Assembly (NCBI RefSeq): GCF_000970205.1
Contig: NZ_CP009512.1
Span: 3,534,001 to 3,598,000, forward strand
Direction: 5' to 3'
DNA length: 64,000 nucleotides
Source: Methanosarcina mazei S-6
GTDB taxonomy: Archaea > Halobacteriota > Methanosarcinia > Methanosarcinales > Methanosarcinaceae
Part shown: positions 56,056-64,000 of the stretch, piece by piece
Layout: the number at the start of each line of letters is the position of its first letter
Position numbering within the stretch: position 1 is the first letter of the stretch
Notes under the pieces: generated by a model
Database searches by the model: none
Told to the model about the DNA's origin: nothing
Seen by the model: only the letters and a program-made list of their open reading frames with translations
Made by a program: the position numbers and the translations under genes

Positions 56056-57150
56056 TTGATTAACAGAACATTTCCTGTACTGCTGATATTACTGTTAATT
56101 TTTATATCCGGATGTACTGAGAAACAGGCAGATAACCCGGAGAATCAAACGGACGTATCAGAGAATGCTACCATAACCCACAAAACATACGGAGCCTTCA
56201 CGCTCCCGGAAATGCAGCTGCAGGAGTTAACAGTGAACAGCACAGCAGTTGTGTTTACTACTTCGGATAACGAAGGCAATTTCAGGAAAACATATGAAAA
56301 GCCATTCAATGAAACTGCTTTCAGAGACCTTATCAATCTTTTCGAAGAAAAGCGTTTCCTCCAGATGGAAGAACGCTATGTCCCTCAGGAAGGCCAGCCT
56401 TTAGTTACGGATGTCGGGACTCTGGAAATTAGCCTGGAAGATGAAGTACATACAAAAACCGTAACTGTAGACCCTTATTATTCCGAATACATGCCAGAAG
56501 GCCTTCAGGAAATAGATTCCGCACTTGTTGAACTGAGAGCTTACACCCTTTCCACCTCTCGGGAAGAAGCTGAACAGATAGCCGAAGCCTGGATAGAGAA
56601 CGCACCCACATACGGTTATGACGGTTTTGACTTGAAACTGGAAGACCATGAAGTTCTTGAGACGTACCCTGAACAGCACTTTCTGAACTATATATTTACC
56701 AGCAGGCACGGAGGGTATGGAAACAGGACAGACCAGATAGTAACCGAAGCTCTCACCCCTCACAGTATAGAAATTGCTGTTTCTGAAAGAGAAGTAAGGT
56801 CTGCCGTAATAGATGGAGAATGGGATGAAATTGCCCAGAAGCCCCTTGAAAAAGAGCCGCACAATGATGACAGCACTGAAGTAGTTTCAGGAGCTGAAGA
56901 GGATCTTCTGGAGATGAAATATCCTGTATCCGAAGAAAAGACTCCATGGGATCAATGGTATGAAGAAGGGAACATCCAGTTTATTAAAGCCCCCAATGAG
57001 CCGGAATTGATAACAGCATATTACGGGACTGTGTACGGAATAGAGGTCTTCGATATAAGAAGTGATGAGCCCTTTCACACAGGTAAAGTAAAAGAAAGCG
57101 ACTCTGAACAGATGAGAGACCTTGGATGGACAGATTTGGAAGAAGAATAA
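56056..57150 (+). CDS. membrane-anchored lipoprotein, function unknown
   Basis: 364 residues from a TTG start at 56056, with AGGAGG five bases before it, a very good ribosome binding site. The signal segment ILLLIFISGC ends in a lipobox-like SGC, so the Cys may be lipidated. The exported part is acidic with few Cys and no recognisable domain; it includes a SREEAEQIAEAWIEN helix and several aromatic YYG-type turns. It may bind or sense something at the surface, controlled by the divergent regulator. A hairpin terminator follows. Confidence 0.7.
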   Translation: MINRTFPVLLILLLIFISGCTEKQADNPENQTDVSENATITHKTYGAFTLPEMQLQELTVNSTAVVFTTSDNEGNFRKTYEKPFNETAFRDLINLFEEKRFLQMEERYVPQEGQPLVTDVGTLEISLEDEVHTKTVTVDPYYSEYMPEGLQEIDSALVELRAYTLSTSREEAEQIAEAWIENAPTYGYDGFDLKLEDHEVLETYPEQHFLNYIFTSRHGGYGNRTDQIVTEALTPHSIEIAVSEREVRSAVIDGEWDEIAQKPLEKEPHNDDSTEVVSGAEEDLLEMKYPVSEEKTPWDQWYEEGNIQFIKAPNEPELITAYYGTVYGIEVFDIRSDEPFHTGKVKESDSEQMRDLGWTDLEEE

Positions 57151-57201
57151 GCCCTGAAAAAATATCAGAATAGAAGAGGCAAAAATTAAAAAAAGGATAA
57201 A

Positions 57202-57240
57202 AAAGCACCTTTTTTTATTAAGGTGCTTTACGTTTATTTT
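57202..57240 (+). terminator. hairpin terminator after the lipoprotein gene
   Basis: AAAGCACCTT at 57202-57211 pairs with AAGGTGCTTT at 57220-57229; TTTATTTT follows. A near copy of the second arm (AAGGTGCCTTACGTTTATT) repeats at 57245-57263, so the strand downstream was duplicated. Confidence 0.7.
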
Positions 57241-57337
57241 TTTTAAGGTGCCTTACGTTTATTATTCCAATTCAGTCAAATAAAAGTATTAAGATCCTGG
57301 AAAAATTACTTTCCTGAAAAATCGCTTTCCTGGAAAA

Positions 57338-58195
57338 TCAGTCATCATTACTGGTGTCAGCGCTTCTTGAAGTATTCAGGAGAGGCGCGGAAAAACATTG
57401 AGCAAGGGTTTTATAGACATACTGAGTAGGAGCCATCCAGACAATTCCCGTACCTTCAAAGGTCTGAAGTGCTCCCTCGCCGCTGGTGAAATTGCCGACA
57501 AAATTCTTTGCAGACCTCCCGACCGTAAAGTTAAGGGAAGCAGTCCTCAGGAACACAAAGTTTCCATCAACCTGCAATCTCTCATTCTTGAGTTCATACT
57601 TCAGGACCTCAGCCGGAGGCACGGGAATTGCAAGCACACAAAGCCCAGTTCCGCTGATTTTTGTCTGGAACCAGCCTTCTCCTCCAAAAAGCCCTGAAGA
57701 AAGGTTTTTCTGGGCTGAAACTTCTACACTGATCCCGTTTTCACAGCAGTAGAACATTCCCCTGTCTACAATAATGGCCTCGTTCTTCAGTTCCAGCAGT
57801 ATATAATGGTTGAAACCCGGCTCAAGAAAAATCTCGCCTGTGCCTGAGTACGTAGGAGTAAAAGTGGATTCACTGGTCAGCCTGTTTTTAATCAGTTTTT
57901 TCGCAAGCCCCCCAACTCCTCCTGTTTCGCATTCAGCAGCGATGTTCCCTTTATGGAAATACAGGGCTCCCCTTTCGGTTGTTACTGCACTGTTATTGAG
58001 AGTGATTTTTATCTGTTTGAGGCTCATGCCGGCTTTTTCAAGATAATACAGGTTTTCTGCAAGGCATACGTCCCTGAGGCCTCGAAGGGTTTTGTACTCA
58101 AGGATCTCGATTTTTATTCCGTCTTTTTCAATGCATTCAAGGACATTGATGTTGTCATAGAAGTTTTTCTCGATAATAGACTCGCCACCTTTCAT
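57338..58195 (-). CDS. AIM24 family protein
   Basis: 285 residues. AIM24 signatures include EAGMSLKQIKITLNNSAVTTERGALYFHKG, GLFGGEGWFQTKISGTGLCVLAI and TFEGTGIVWMAPTQ. The fold is a double beta-sandwich similar to tryptophan-RNA-binding attenuation protein folds; the family function is unknown. An internal repeat structure (two similar halves) is suggested. The C-terminal tail is short and polar. Confidence 0.8.
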   Translation of the reverse strand: MKGGESIIEKNFYDNINVLECIEKDGIKIEILEYKTLRGLRDVCLAENLYYLEKAGMSLKQIKITLNNSAVTTERGALYFHKGNIAAECETGGVGGLAKKLIKNRLTSESTFTPTYSGTGEIFLEPGFNHYILLELKNEAIIVDRGMFYCCENGISVEVSAQKNLSSGLFGGEGWFQTKISGTGLCVLAIPVPPAEVLKYELKNERLQVDGNFVFLRTASLNFTVGRSAKNFVGNFTSGEGALQTFEGTGIVWMAPTQYVYKTLAQCFSAPLLNTSRSADTSNDD

Positions 58196-58566
58196 TTTTT
58201 ACGAAATGGTCTCACATACTCATTTATGAATCCAGTAAATCCTTTCTGGGCTCAGATCTTATTATAAGTAAATATATTAATAAGTATATTATAAAATTTT
58301 TGTACAGTTCTGTAAAGACAGTTACCCGGAGAGAGAAACTGCAAAAATGCAGGAAAAATACTACAAAAAACAGAAAAAACTACAAAAAAACAGAAAGAAA
58401 CTACAAAATGAGAAAAAAGCTACAAAAAATAACGATCAATTAATAATTATGTTTAAATAGTATAAAAATACAGGAAATATTTAAAAAAGAAAGGCGAGAT
58501 ACTTAATGCAGCGGAAAAAGAAAACAAATAAAAACCGGAAATAGAGGGGGTCGTGAAATAACCCCG
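58196..58566. other. AT-rich gap with A-rich repeats
   Basis: From 58355 to 58430 a loose ACTACAAAAAACAGAAAAA-type unit recurs. A TATA-like TATTATAAAAT lies near 58280-58292 for the AIM24 gene on the - strand. Nothing else is visible. Confidence 0.4.
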
Positions 58567-59991
58567 TCATTTCCGGCCAAAATATAAAAGCCCTAATCCG
58601 CTCCAGAAAAGCATCACGACAGCTGTGAATATAAGAACGGGAACAGGTCCGAAATTAAAGATTAAAGGGACGGAAGTGGCTGTGAAAAGTCCCCCTCCAA
58701 CAACTGGTTCAAACATGAGCTGTTTGTATCCAAAGCTTTCAAGCGCAGGAGACCTGTTTTCAGGGTCTGCTATTTTCATTAGCAGAAGCCCGCTTGCAGT
58801 CATACCCATAGACTGCCCGAAATCTCCCATGCCCCTTTCAAACCAGTATGAAGGGATCATTCTGGGTGCGAGCAAAAGAAAGGCTGCTACATTCCAGAAA
58901 ATCCCCACGATGCTCAGGATAAGAAAAGGTGCCAGATTTCCGCCTATTGCTTCAAGAGAAAGAGTGGCGATGGCACTAACTATCAAAATATCCAGAGAAA
59001 GCCCCTGTATCCTCATCATCAGGTTTCTATCAAGCGTTTTGTATGTATCAAACCTGTCAAGAAACATCTCAAGAATAATCCCGCCAATCATTGCAAGTGG
59101 AAAAAGGGGCATGTGTTCCAGAAGGTGGATGCCTGTTGTCCTGCCCCAGGCCAGCTCCTCTATCAACTGGAGGATTTGAAGGATAATGTAACCTATTCCT
59201 ATAGCAACTCCTACATAAGCAAAATGCATTGATAGGGGTTCTATGGATTCGGGCCTTGTTGTTATTTTGCCTGCACATTCCCGTGCATCGAAATCAACAA
59301 CCCCCGCCTGTTCACTTTTTTTAAGGGAGATTTCATCCGGCACTTTTAGAATGGAAGATTTTCCAGTCCTTACACCGTAGTTTAAGAGCAAAATTCCAAG
59401 GATCACACTGAAGAGTAAGCCTACAGTAGCCAGGCCGATTGACAGGTCTGCACCTTCAGGGAATCCGGCCTCTGCAAAAGTAGAAGCCATACCTGCTGCA
59501 GTCCCGTGGCCTCCTTCAAATCCTATCTCTATAAGTGCACCTGCTATAGGATTAATCCCGAAGTAGGGAGTGAGTATAAGGACAGTTACCAGTATTCCGA
59601 AAACATACTGCCCCCAGGCTACCGTCTGGCCAAATGAGACCTGAGGACCTGCTATGTTCCAGATCTCCCTAATTCCGGGAAGTTTTTTTCCCAGAAAAAG
59701 GGTGGCAAAAATGATATTTATGAAGAGTCCCGGAAGGGAAGCCCATATAGCGAGCATATCTTCAGGAAATATTCCGCCGGCAAGCATGGAAAATGCAGCG
59801 TTTTCATATTCCAGCCCCTCAACCAGGTTGCCCAGGACCTGTGGTCCGAGAATGAGGGCCAGAAATCCGCCGATTAAAGAGCTGGGGATAAAGAGTTTCT
59901 GAAGATTGGGAGTTATTACCCGTATCCACTTTCCAAGTAGCAGAATTATTCCCAGAACCAGAAAACTCATTCCTACCATGGAGGGTGACAT
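58567..59991 (-). CDS. sodium/glutamate symporter GltS-type transporter
   Basis: 474 residues with 10-12 membrane segments. GltS signatures: the GGHGTAAGMASTF motif after the first half (near residue 180), and GMGDFGQSMGMTASGLLLMKIADP in the second half. This family carries out Na+-coupled glutamate uptake; use for glutamate in Methanosarcina is likely but inferred. GGAGTAATC is the ribosome binding site. Upstream (59992-60247) is a short AT-rich gap. Confidence 0.88.
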   Translation of the reverse strand: MSPSMVGMSFLVLGIILLLGKWIRVITPNLQKLFIPSSLIGGFLALILGPQVLGNLVEGLEYENAAFSMLAGGIFPEDMLAIWASLPGLFINIIFATLFLGKKLPGIREIWNIAGPQVSFGQTVAWGQYVFGILVTVLILTPYFGINPIAGALIEIGFEGGHGTAAGMASTFAEAGFPEGADLSIGLATVGLLFSVILGILLLNYGVRTGKSSILKVPDEISLKKSEQAGVVDFDARECAGKITTRPESIEPLSMHFAYVGVAIGIGYIILQILQLIEELAWGRTTGIHLLEHMPLFPLAMIGGIILEMFLDRFDTYKTLDRNLMMRIQGLSLDILIVSAIATLSLEAIGGNLAPFLILSIVGIFWNVAAFLLLAPRMIPSYWFERGMGDFGQSMGMTASGLLLMKIADPENRSPALESFGYKQLMFEPVVGGGLFTATSVPLIFNFGPVPVLIFTAVVMLFWSGLGLLYFGRK

Positions 59992-60247
59992 CGTGATTAC
60001 TCCGTATTCGTTATTAGAATATATTATAAAATGATACTCGATTAATAGGGAGGATGTTACTTAGTTGACCGTATTCAGTTCCTTTTTAAATTATATAATA
60101 TTTATTCAACTGCAAATAATGAAGAAATAAGAATTTAATCCGGTTATGAAAAAAATTAAAAAAATTAAAAAAATTCAAATTTCGAAACTTTCACCTGTTT
60201 GTCTGAAGATATCAAACTTATATTCAGGCCTTTTCAGAATTATTTCC

Positions 60248-62212
60248 TTAATCATTAAACCGGAGAGTGAACTCAGTCCCCTGATCCCTCTTAAGCTCAA
60301 TGCTGCCGTCTATCTGGTCAATAAGAATCGTTATGAGCTGAAGTCCAAGAGAGTCAGTGGTCCGGAAATCGATATCATCAGGAATCCCTTTCCCATTATC
60401 TGAAACAGTCAATATGTAATGGAAATTACTGTTCTCCGGAGAATCCGGAACCGAATCGAAAATTTCATTTTCAAATTCAGGCTTTTCTTCATTTCTGAGG
60501 CTTATACAGATTTCTCCTTCATTTATACCTGGAAAAGCGTGTTTCAGGGAATTGGATACCAGTTCATTGACAATAATTCCAAGAGGGATTGCAGTATCCA
60601 TGCCAAGACGGACACTTTCAAGTTCAAGTGTGAGATTTATTCCGTCCTTACCTACACGGTACGAATTGAAAAGGTCCGAAGTTAGTTTCTGCAGATATCC
60701 CGCAAAATCCAGAGAGTCCGGACTTTCTCCACCATGAAGCTCTTCGTGTATCATGGCTATGGATGCAACGCGGTTCTGGCTTTCCCTGAAAGCTTCAATA
60801 ACTTCCCTATCATCAAATTTTTCTGCCTGCAAACTGAGCAGGGATGAGATCACCTGCAGGTTATTTTTTATCCTGTGGTGGACTTCTTTTATGCGGATGC
60901 GCTCTATTTTTTCAAGCGCTTCTTCAGCCATTTTACGTTCAGTGATATCATAAGCCAGGCCCTGGAAGTTTCCTGAGCCTTCAGGAGCACTCTCGATTCC
61001 CCGGATAATTTTCCTGACCCATTTTGTCTCTCCGTTTTTTTTGCGGATTCGAAGTTCATTCTCGATTACAAGTCTGGGGTTAGATTTCAATTTTTTCCTG
61101 TTTTCAAAAACAGAGGGCTGATCTTCAGGAACGACCAGTTCCGTCAAAGTTATTTTTCCAGAAAGGATTTCGTCCTTCCCGTATCCTGATACTTCCTCAA
61201 CCGGGCCTTCTATTGATACGGGCATAAAGTTCTCGTCCAGCTGGAACCAGACCCCTGGGAAATGATCTGAAAATGGATGATAGTTTTCCTGAACTCTTTC
61301 TTTATCAGAACTTTTGTTTTGAGGTTCAGAAGTCCTGTTTGCCCCTATCATCCTGCATATGAGGTGATACTCGTCCCCGAGGAAAATGGCTTTTTGCCTG
61401 AACTCTTCTTCCCTGTGTTTAAGTTCCCTGAAAAGGAGGCTGCACGGCTCTTCAAATCCGATACCCACAACTGCCTGGTATATAAAATAAAAAGATAGCA
61501 GTTTAAGGAAATGACCTGTGATATTGGGGAATTCACCGATGTGAGAATACAGAGCGAAGGATAAATCTCCCAGAGCTGCAAGTGCTATGGAAGCTGCAAG
61601 CAGATTGAAAACCTTGCTTTCAAAGTGATCCCTTTTCACATAAAGCGCTATCAGTGAGCAAAAGAGAATAAAAGAGATAATGTATTCGCTCAGAATTTTG
61701 AAAGTGGTAATTCCCGAACCTTCAATATAGGCAGCCGGAAAGTTCCTGAAAAAGAAGATAGAAAGCAGGCATAAAATCGTAATTGCTGCATAAACAAGAA
61801 AAACATTCCAGGCAAAAGCTGAGCTATCAGGAGATATTATGTATCTTTTTTCAACATCCGGGTTTACGTCCTCTTTTCTTTTAATAAGGAACAGCGGAGC
61901 AAGCAGAAAGGTAATGCTTTCCAGGTATCTTGCAGCTATCCAGAGCTGGACGGTCAGGTTAATACCCGAGCCAGGAAACAGTTCCATTCCCCTGAATGTG
62001 AAGGTATGCAGGAAATCAATGCTTCCGATGAAAAAAAAGGCAACCCCTATGAATATAAGGTATCCGTTTTCCAGTCGGGATCTCGATTTCCATACTATAA
62101 GAAATATCACATATGCTACATAAACGCTGAAGAGTTCTACCACGGTATGAAAGAGAAGGTAATTTCCAAGGCTGATAAGGTAAAGCAAGCCAATTATCGC
62201 AACCCATAACAC
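60248..62212 (-). CDS. sensor histidine kinase with MASE3, PAS, HisKA_2 and HATPase domains
   Basis: 654 residues. The N-terminal 270 residues have about 7-8 membrane helices of the MASE3 type (IGSIDFLHTFTFRGMELFPG is conserved). A PAS domain with PAC segment (WVRKIIRGIESAPEGSGNFQG) lies at about 315-430; the histidine box is VHHRIKNNLQVISSLLSLQA near 450; and HATPase motifs NELVSNSLKHAF, VSDNGKGIPDD and QGTEFTLRF follow. The start is a GTG; the frame is open for a few codons upstream. No response regulator is adjacent, so the partner is unknown. Confidence 0.88.
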   Translation of the reverse strand: MLWVAIIGLLYLISLGNYLLFHTVVELFSVYVAYVIFLIVWKSRSRLENGYLIFIGVAFFFIGSIDFLHTFTFRGMELFPGSGINLTVQLWIAARYLESITFLLAPLFLIKRKEDVNPDVEKRYIISPDSSAFAWNVFLVYAAITILCLLSIFFFRNFPAAYIEGSGITTFKILSEYIISFILFCSLIALYVKRDHFESKVFNLLAASIALAALGDLSFALYSHIGEFPNITGHFLKLLSFYFIYQAVVGIGFEEPCSLLFRELKHREEEFRQKAIFLGDEYHLICRMIGANRTSEPQNKSSDKERVQENYHPFSDHFPGVWFQLDENFMPVSIEGPVEEVSGYGKDEILSGKITLTELVVPEDQPSVFENRKKLKSNPRLVIENELRIRKKNGETKWVRKIIRGIESAPEGSGNFQGLAYDITERKMAEEALEKIERIRIKEVHHRIKNNLQVISSLLSLQAEKFDDREVIEAFRESQNRVASIAMIHEELHGGESPDSLDFAGYLQKLTSDLFNSYRVGKDGINLTLELESVRLGMDTAIPLGIIVNELVSNSLKHAFPGINEGEICISLRNEEKPEFENEIFDSVPDSPENSNFHYILTVSDNGKGIPDDIDFRTTDSLGLQLITILIDQIDGSIELKRDQGTEFTLRFND

Positions 62213-62989
62213 TGCTTCATAAAAACCTGGTTTAAACGTATTCCTGCTGATGTATGATATATGCAGTTGCCCCCCGTATGCTACTAACCAGATAATTAAT
62301 CGATTTCATAGAATAAAACCGCATTGGAATGCATCCGTGAAATGATAAAGGGGCAGAAGCCCCCGATTTCGTACATTGCAATACAAAACTATGGAAAGAG
62401 AAAAACAGTAAAATCAAAAATAAGAAGAAGCCCGGAGAAGTCATGTCCTTTTACTGGACTCCCCAATACAGCAGCTCCGGCAATATACTCTCAAGCATAC
62501 CTATCCGGAGCAGGACCAATGCCCTCCAGGCAGTTCTTTACTCATTTTTCATACCCGCTAACTTCCTAACTCCACAAATATAACATTATATCATTACTAT
62601 TTTAAATTAATTAGCAGAAAAATTTCTTCCAATAAAAAAATAGTTTTATGTAGAAAATTTCAAAGTAATCATAAAATCAGAGTATCTCTTTAAAATTCGC
62701 TGCTTTTCCTGTAATCCGGACTCAGAATAACATAATGGTTTGAATTTATAATAACCTATACAGGAGTTACGCGGCTATGATCTATACAGAAATTACGCGG
62801 CTGGACTGAAAAATAGACAGCATTTAATCTTCAACTGTATAAACACTGACTCCATAATAATACCGGTTGTGCTTGATTTTGTATTTCAAGTGCGTAAGTC
62901 CTACTATACATTTAAGGGTTCAGACATAGATACTATAAATCAACATAGATCGTCTTATGAATTAATCAAGCCAACAGGGGTTGAAGGGA
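62213..62989. other. long intergenic region, hairpin and direct repeat
   Basis: About 775 bp. A hairpin GGGGC-AGAA-GCCCC lies at 62350-62363. An 81-codon frame at 62324-62569 on the + strand has no recognisable product; it looks like a remnant. A 21-bp direct repeat, 19 of 21 identical, is at 62756-62776 and 62782-62802 and carries TTACGCGGCT. No other feature is supported. Confidence 0.45.
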
Positions 62990-63646
62990 ATGACGGCACA
63001 CTTTAAAGATAGAGCAGACGCAGGAAAACGGCTGGCTAAAGAACTTTCAAAATATTCAAACAGCCCGGACGTGCTGATACTGGCACTTCCTCGGGGAGGA
63101 GTTCCCGTAGCTTTTGAAGTCGCAAAAGAACTGAAAGTAAAAATGGATGTTTTCATAGTGCGAAAGCTGGGAGTTCCTGGAAATGAAGAACTGGCAATGG
63201 GAGCAATTGCATCTGAAGATGTCCGTGTTTTGAATGAAAATATTATAAAATCCTATAAAATACCTGACAGAGTAATTGCTACGGTGGCTGCAAACGAACT
63301 CAGGGAACTGGAACGCAGAGAGCGCAAATATCGTGGAAGCCGCCCAAAGCCGGATATGGAAGGTATGACTGTAATCCTGATAGATGACGGACTTGCAACC
63401 GGAGCAACGATGCATGCAGCAGTTGAAGCCCTCAAGACCAAACGCCCGGCTAAGCTGGTAGTTGCGGTCCCGACCGCTTCCCCTGATATGTGCAAATTCT
63501 TTAAAAAAATAGTGGATGAAATGATCTGTGCTACCACTCCCGAGCCATTTTATGCTGTGGGTGCATGGTATGAGGATTTCAGCCAGACAACAGATGAAGA
63601 AGTCTGTGAGCTGCTGAAGAAAGCACACAGCTTTCCGGCAGAATGA
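62990..63646 (+). CDS. phosphoribosyltransferase-domain protein
   Basis: 218 residues from the ATG at 62990; a TTG nine bases earlier adds three residues. The PRTase fold is shown by VLILALPRGGVPVAFEVAKEL near residue 30 and the PRPP loop VILIDDGLATGATMHAAVEAL near 128. In many bacteria this family is fused to, or next to, a dienelactone-hydrolase-like protein, as is the case here. The substrate is not known. The start is followed by 32 bp to the hydrolase gene from its stop. Confidence 0.85.
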   Translation: MTAHFKDRADAGKRLAKELSKYSNSPDVLILALPRGGVPVAFEVAKELKVKMDVFIVRKLGVPGNEELAMGAIASEDVRVLNENIIKSYKIPDRVIATVAANELRELERRERKYRGSRPKPDMEGMTVILIDDGLATGATMHAAVEALKTKRPAKLVVAVPTASPDMCKFFKKIVDEMICATTPEPFYAVGAWYEDFSQTTDEEVCELLKKAHSFPAE

Positions 63647-63677
63647 GTTTACAGGTAAAGAATTCAAAGGGAGAAGC

Positions 63678-64000
63678 ATGAACTCGTCATCGGATAATTA
63701 TAAAAGGGATATTGAAGTCCGGATCCCTGTAGACTCCATAAATCTTGAAGGCAACCTGAATATCCCGGAAGGAGCCAGAGGAATTGTTATTTTCGTTCAC
63801 GGAAGCGGGAGCAGCCGCCACAGCCCGCGAAACCAGTACGTTGCAGACGAACTCCGGAGGGCAGGCCTTGGAACACTTTTGTTTGACCTTCTGACAATCG
63901 AAGAAGAGAGAATTGATATGATGACTCGCCACCTCCGCTTCGATATTGAGCTCCTTTCAAAGCGCCTGATTGATGTAACCGGATGGGTCTTGAACAGACC
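63678..64000 (+). CDS. alpha/beta hydrolase (dienelactone hydrolase-like), partial at window end
   Basis: The frame is open from the ATG at 63678 to the last base, 107 codons. GGGAGA precedes the start. The chain contains IVIFVHGSGSSRHSPRNQYVA, whose HGSGSS forms the oxyanion region of alpha/beta hydrolases, and FDLLTIEEERID. The catalytic Ser, Asp and His are beyond the window. It is downstream of the phosphoribosyltransferase, probably in the same operon. Confidence 0.85.
   Translation, partial: MNSSSDNYKRDIEVRIPVDSINLEGNLNIPEGARGIVIFVHGSGSSRHSPRNQYVADELRRAGLGTLLFDLLTIEEERIDMMTRHLRFDIELLSKRLIDVTGWVLNR

Noticed and set aside
62324-62569. 81-codon frame as a gene
   Set aside because: No recognisable domain or ribosome binding site; kept only as a possible remnant in the intergenic note.

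Overview
This window is chromosomal DNA of a methanogenic archaeon, almost certainly a Methanosarcina. The archaeal core genes are MCM, RFC small subunit, PriS, GINS, histone, aIF2-alpha, eL42, eS27, Nop10, pelota, RqcH and DacZ. Methanosarcina-type traits are a two-subunit pyruvate carboxylase with its biotin ligase, a bacterial-type GroES/GroEL pair, Methanosarcina-style S-layer proteins, a FilR1-type regulator and a transposase reading frame crossed by one amber (UAG) codon. I do not assign a species.

Layout. 0-3 kb: a secreted C39-like cysteine protease and a NosD-like beta-helix protein, then a long non-coding gap. 3-8.6 kb: ferredoxin, TrmJ-type methyltransferase, MCM helicase, DUF424 protein and two coiled-coil proteins. 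8.6-10.1 kb: an IS66-family element, with exact 8-bp target duplication, inserted at the stop codon of the second coiled-coil gene. 10.1-17 kb: tandem repeats, a small S-layer-like protein, birA, pycA, pycB and a methyltransferase. 17-24 kb: histone, ferredoxin, a Sm_multidrug_ex membrane protein, rfcS, thpR, an IS1-family element with a probable -1 frameshift, dacZ and a DUF1614 protein. 24-35 kb: S-layer protein, pelota overlapping rqcH by 4 bp, a decayed IS1182-type element, an FGE/SUMF1 protein, and priS overlapping a GINS gene. 35-41 kb: the operon eL42-eS27-aIF2alpha-nop10-PAC2, a PHP phosphoesterase, tRNA-Ser(CGA), rubrerythrin, and tRNA-Trp(CCA) with an intron that reads as a dual box C/D guide. 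41-50 kb: aminotransferase, queuosine/archaeosine-precursor-type transporter, RNase H-like protein, groEL/groES with a divergent winged-helix regulator, and a DUF362 ferredoxin protein. 50-64 kb: two PRC-barrel proteins, a DnaJ-type zinc protein, an HNH-like protein, a regulator, a lipoprotein, AIM24, GltS, a MASE3 histidine kinase, and a phosphoribosyltransferase followed by an alpha/beta hydrolase cut off by the window end.

Genes that work together: PycB and PycA form the pyruvate carboxylase that BirA biotinylates. Pelota and RqcH both act on stalled ribosomes. MCM, GINS, PriS and RFC-S belong to the replisome, and two other proteins end in PCNA-box-like motifs. The 35-37 kb operon serves translation and RNA modification. 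GroES/GroEL faces a candidate regulator.

The most unusual large-scale pattern is a set of short tandem repeats, unrelated in sequence and with units of 14 to 39 bp, that begin at or just after stop codons: rfcS, the DUF1614 gene, pelota, the Sm_multidrug_ex gene, and less clearly both S-layer-type genes. Other highlights are the amber codon in the IS66 transposase, the tRNA-Trp intron guide whose boxes point exactly at C34 and C39, and a strong G-quadruplex motif next to the transporter start.
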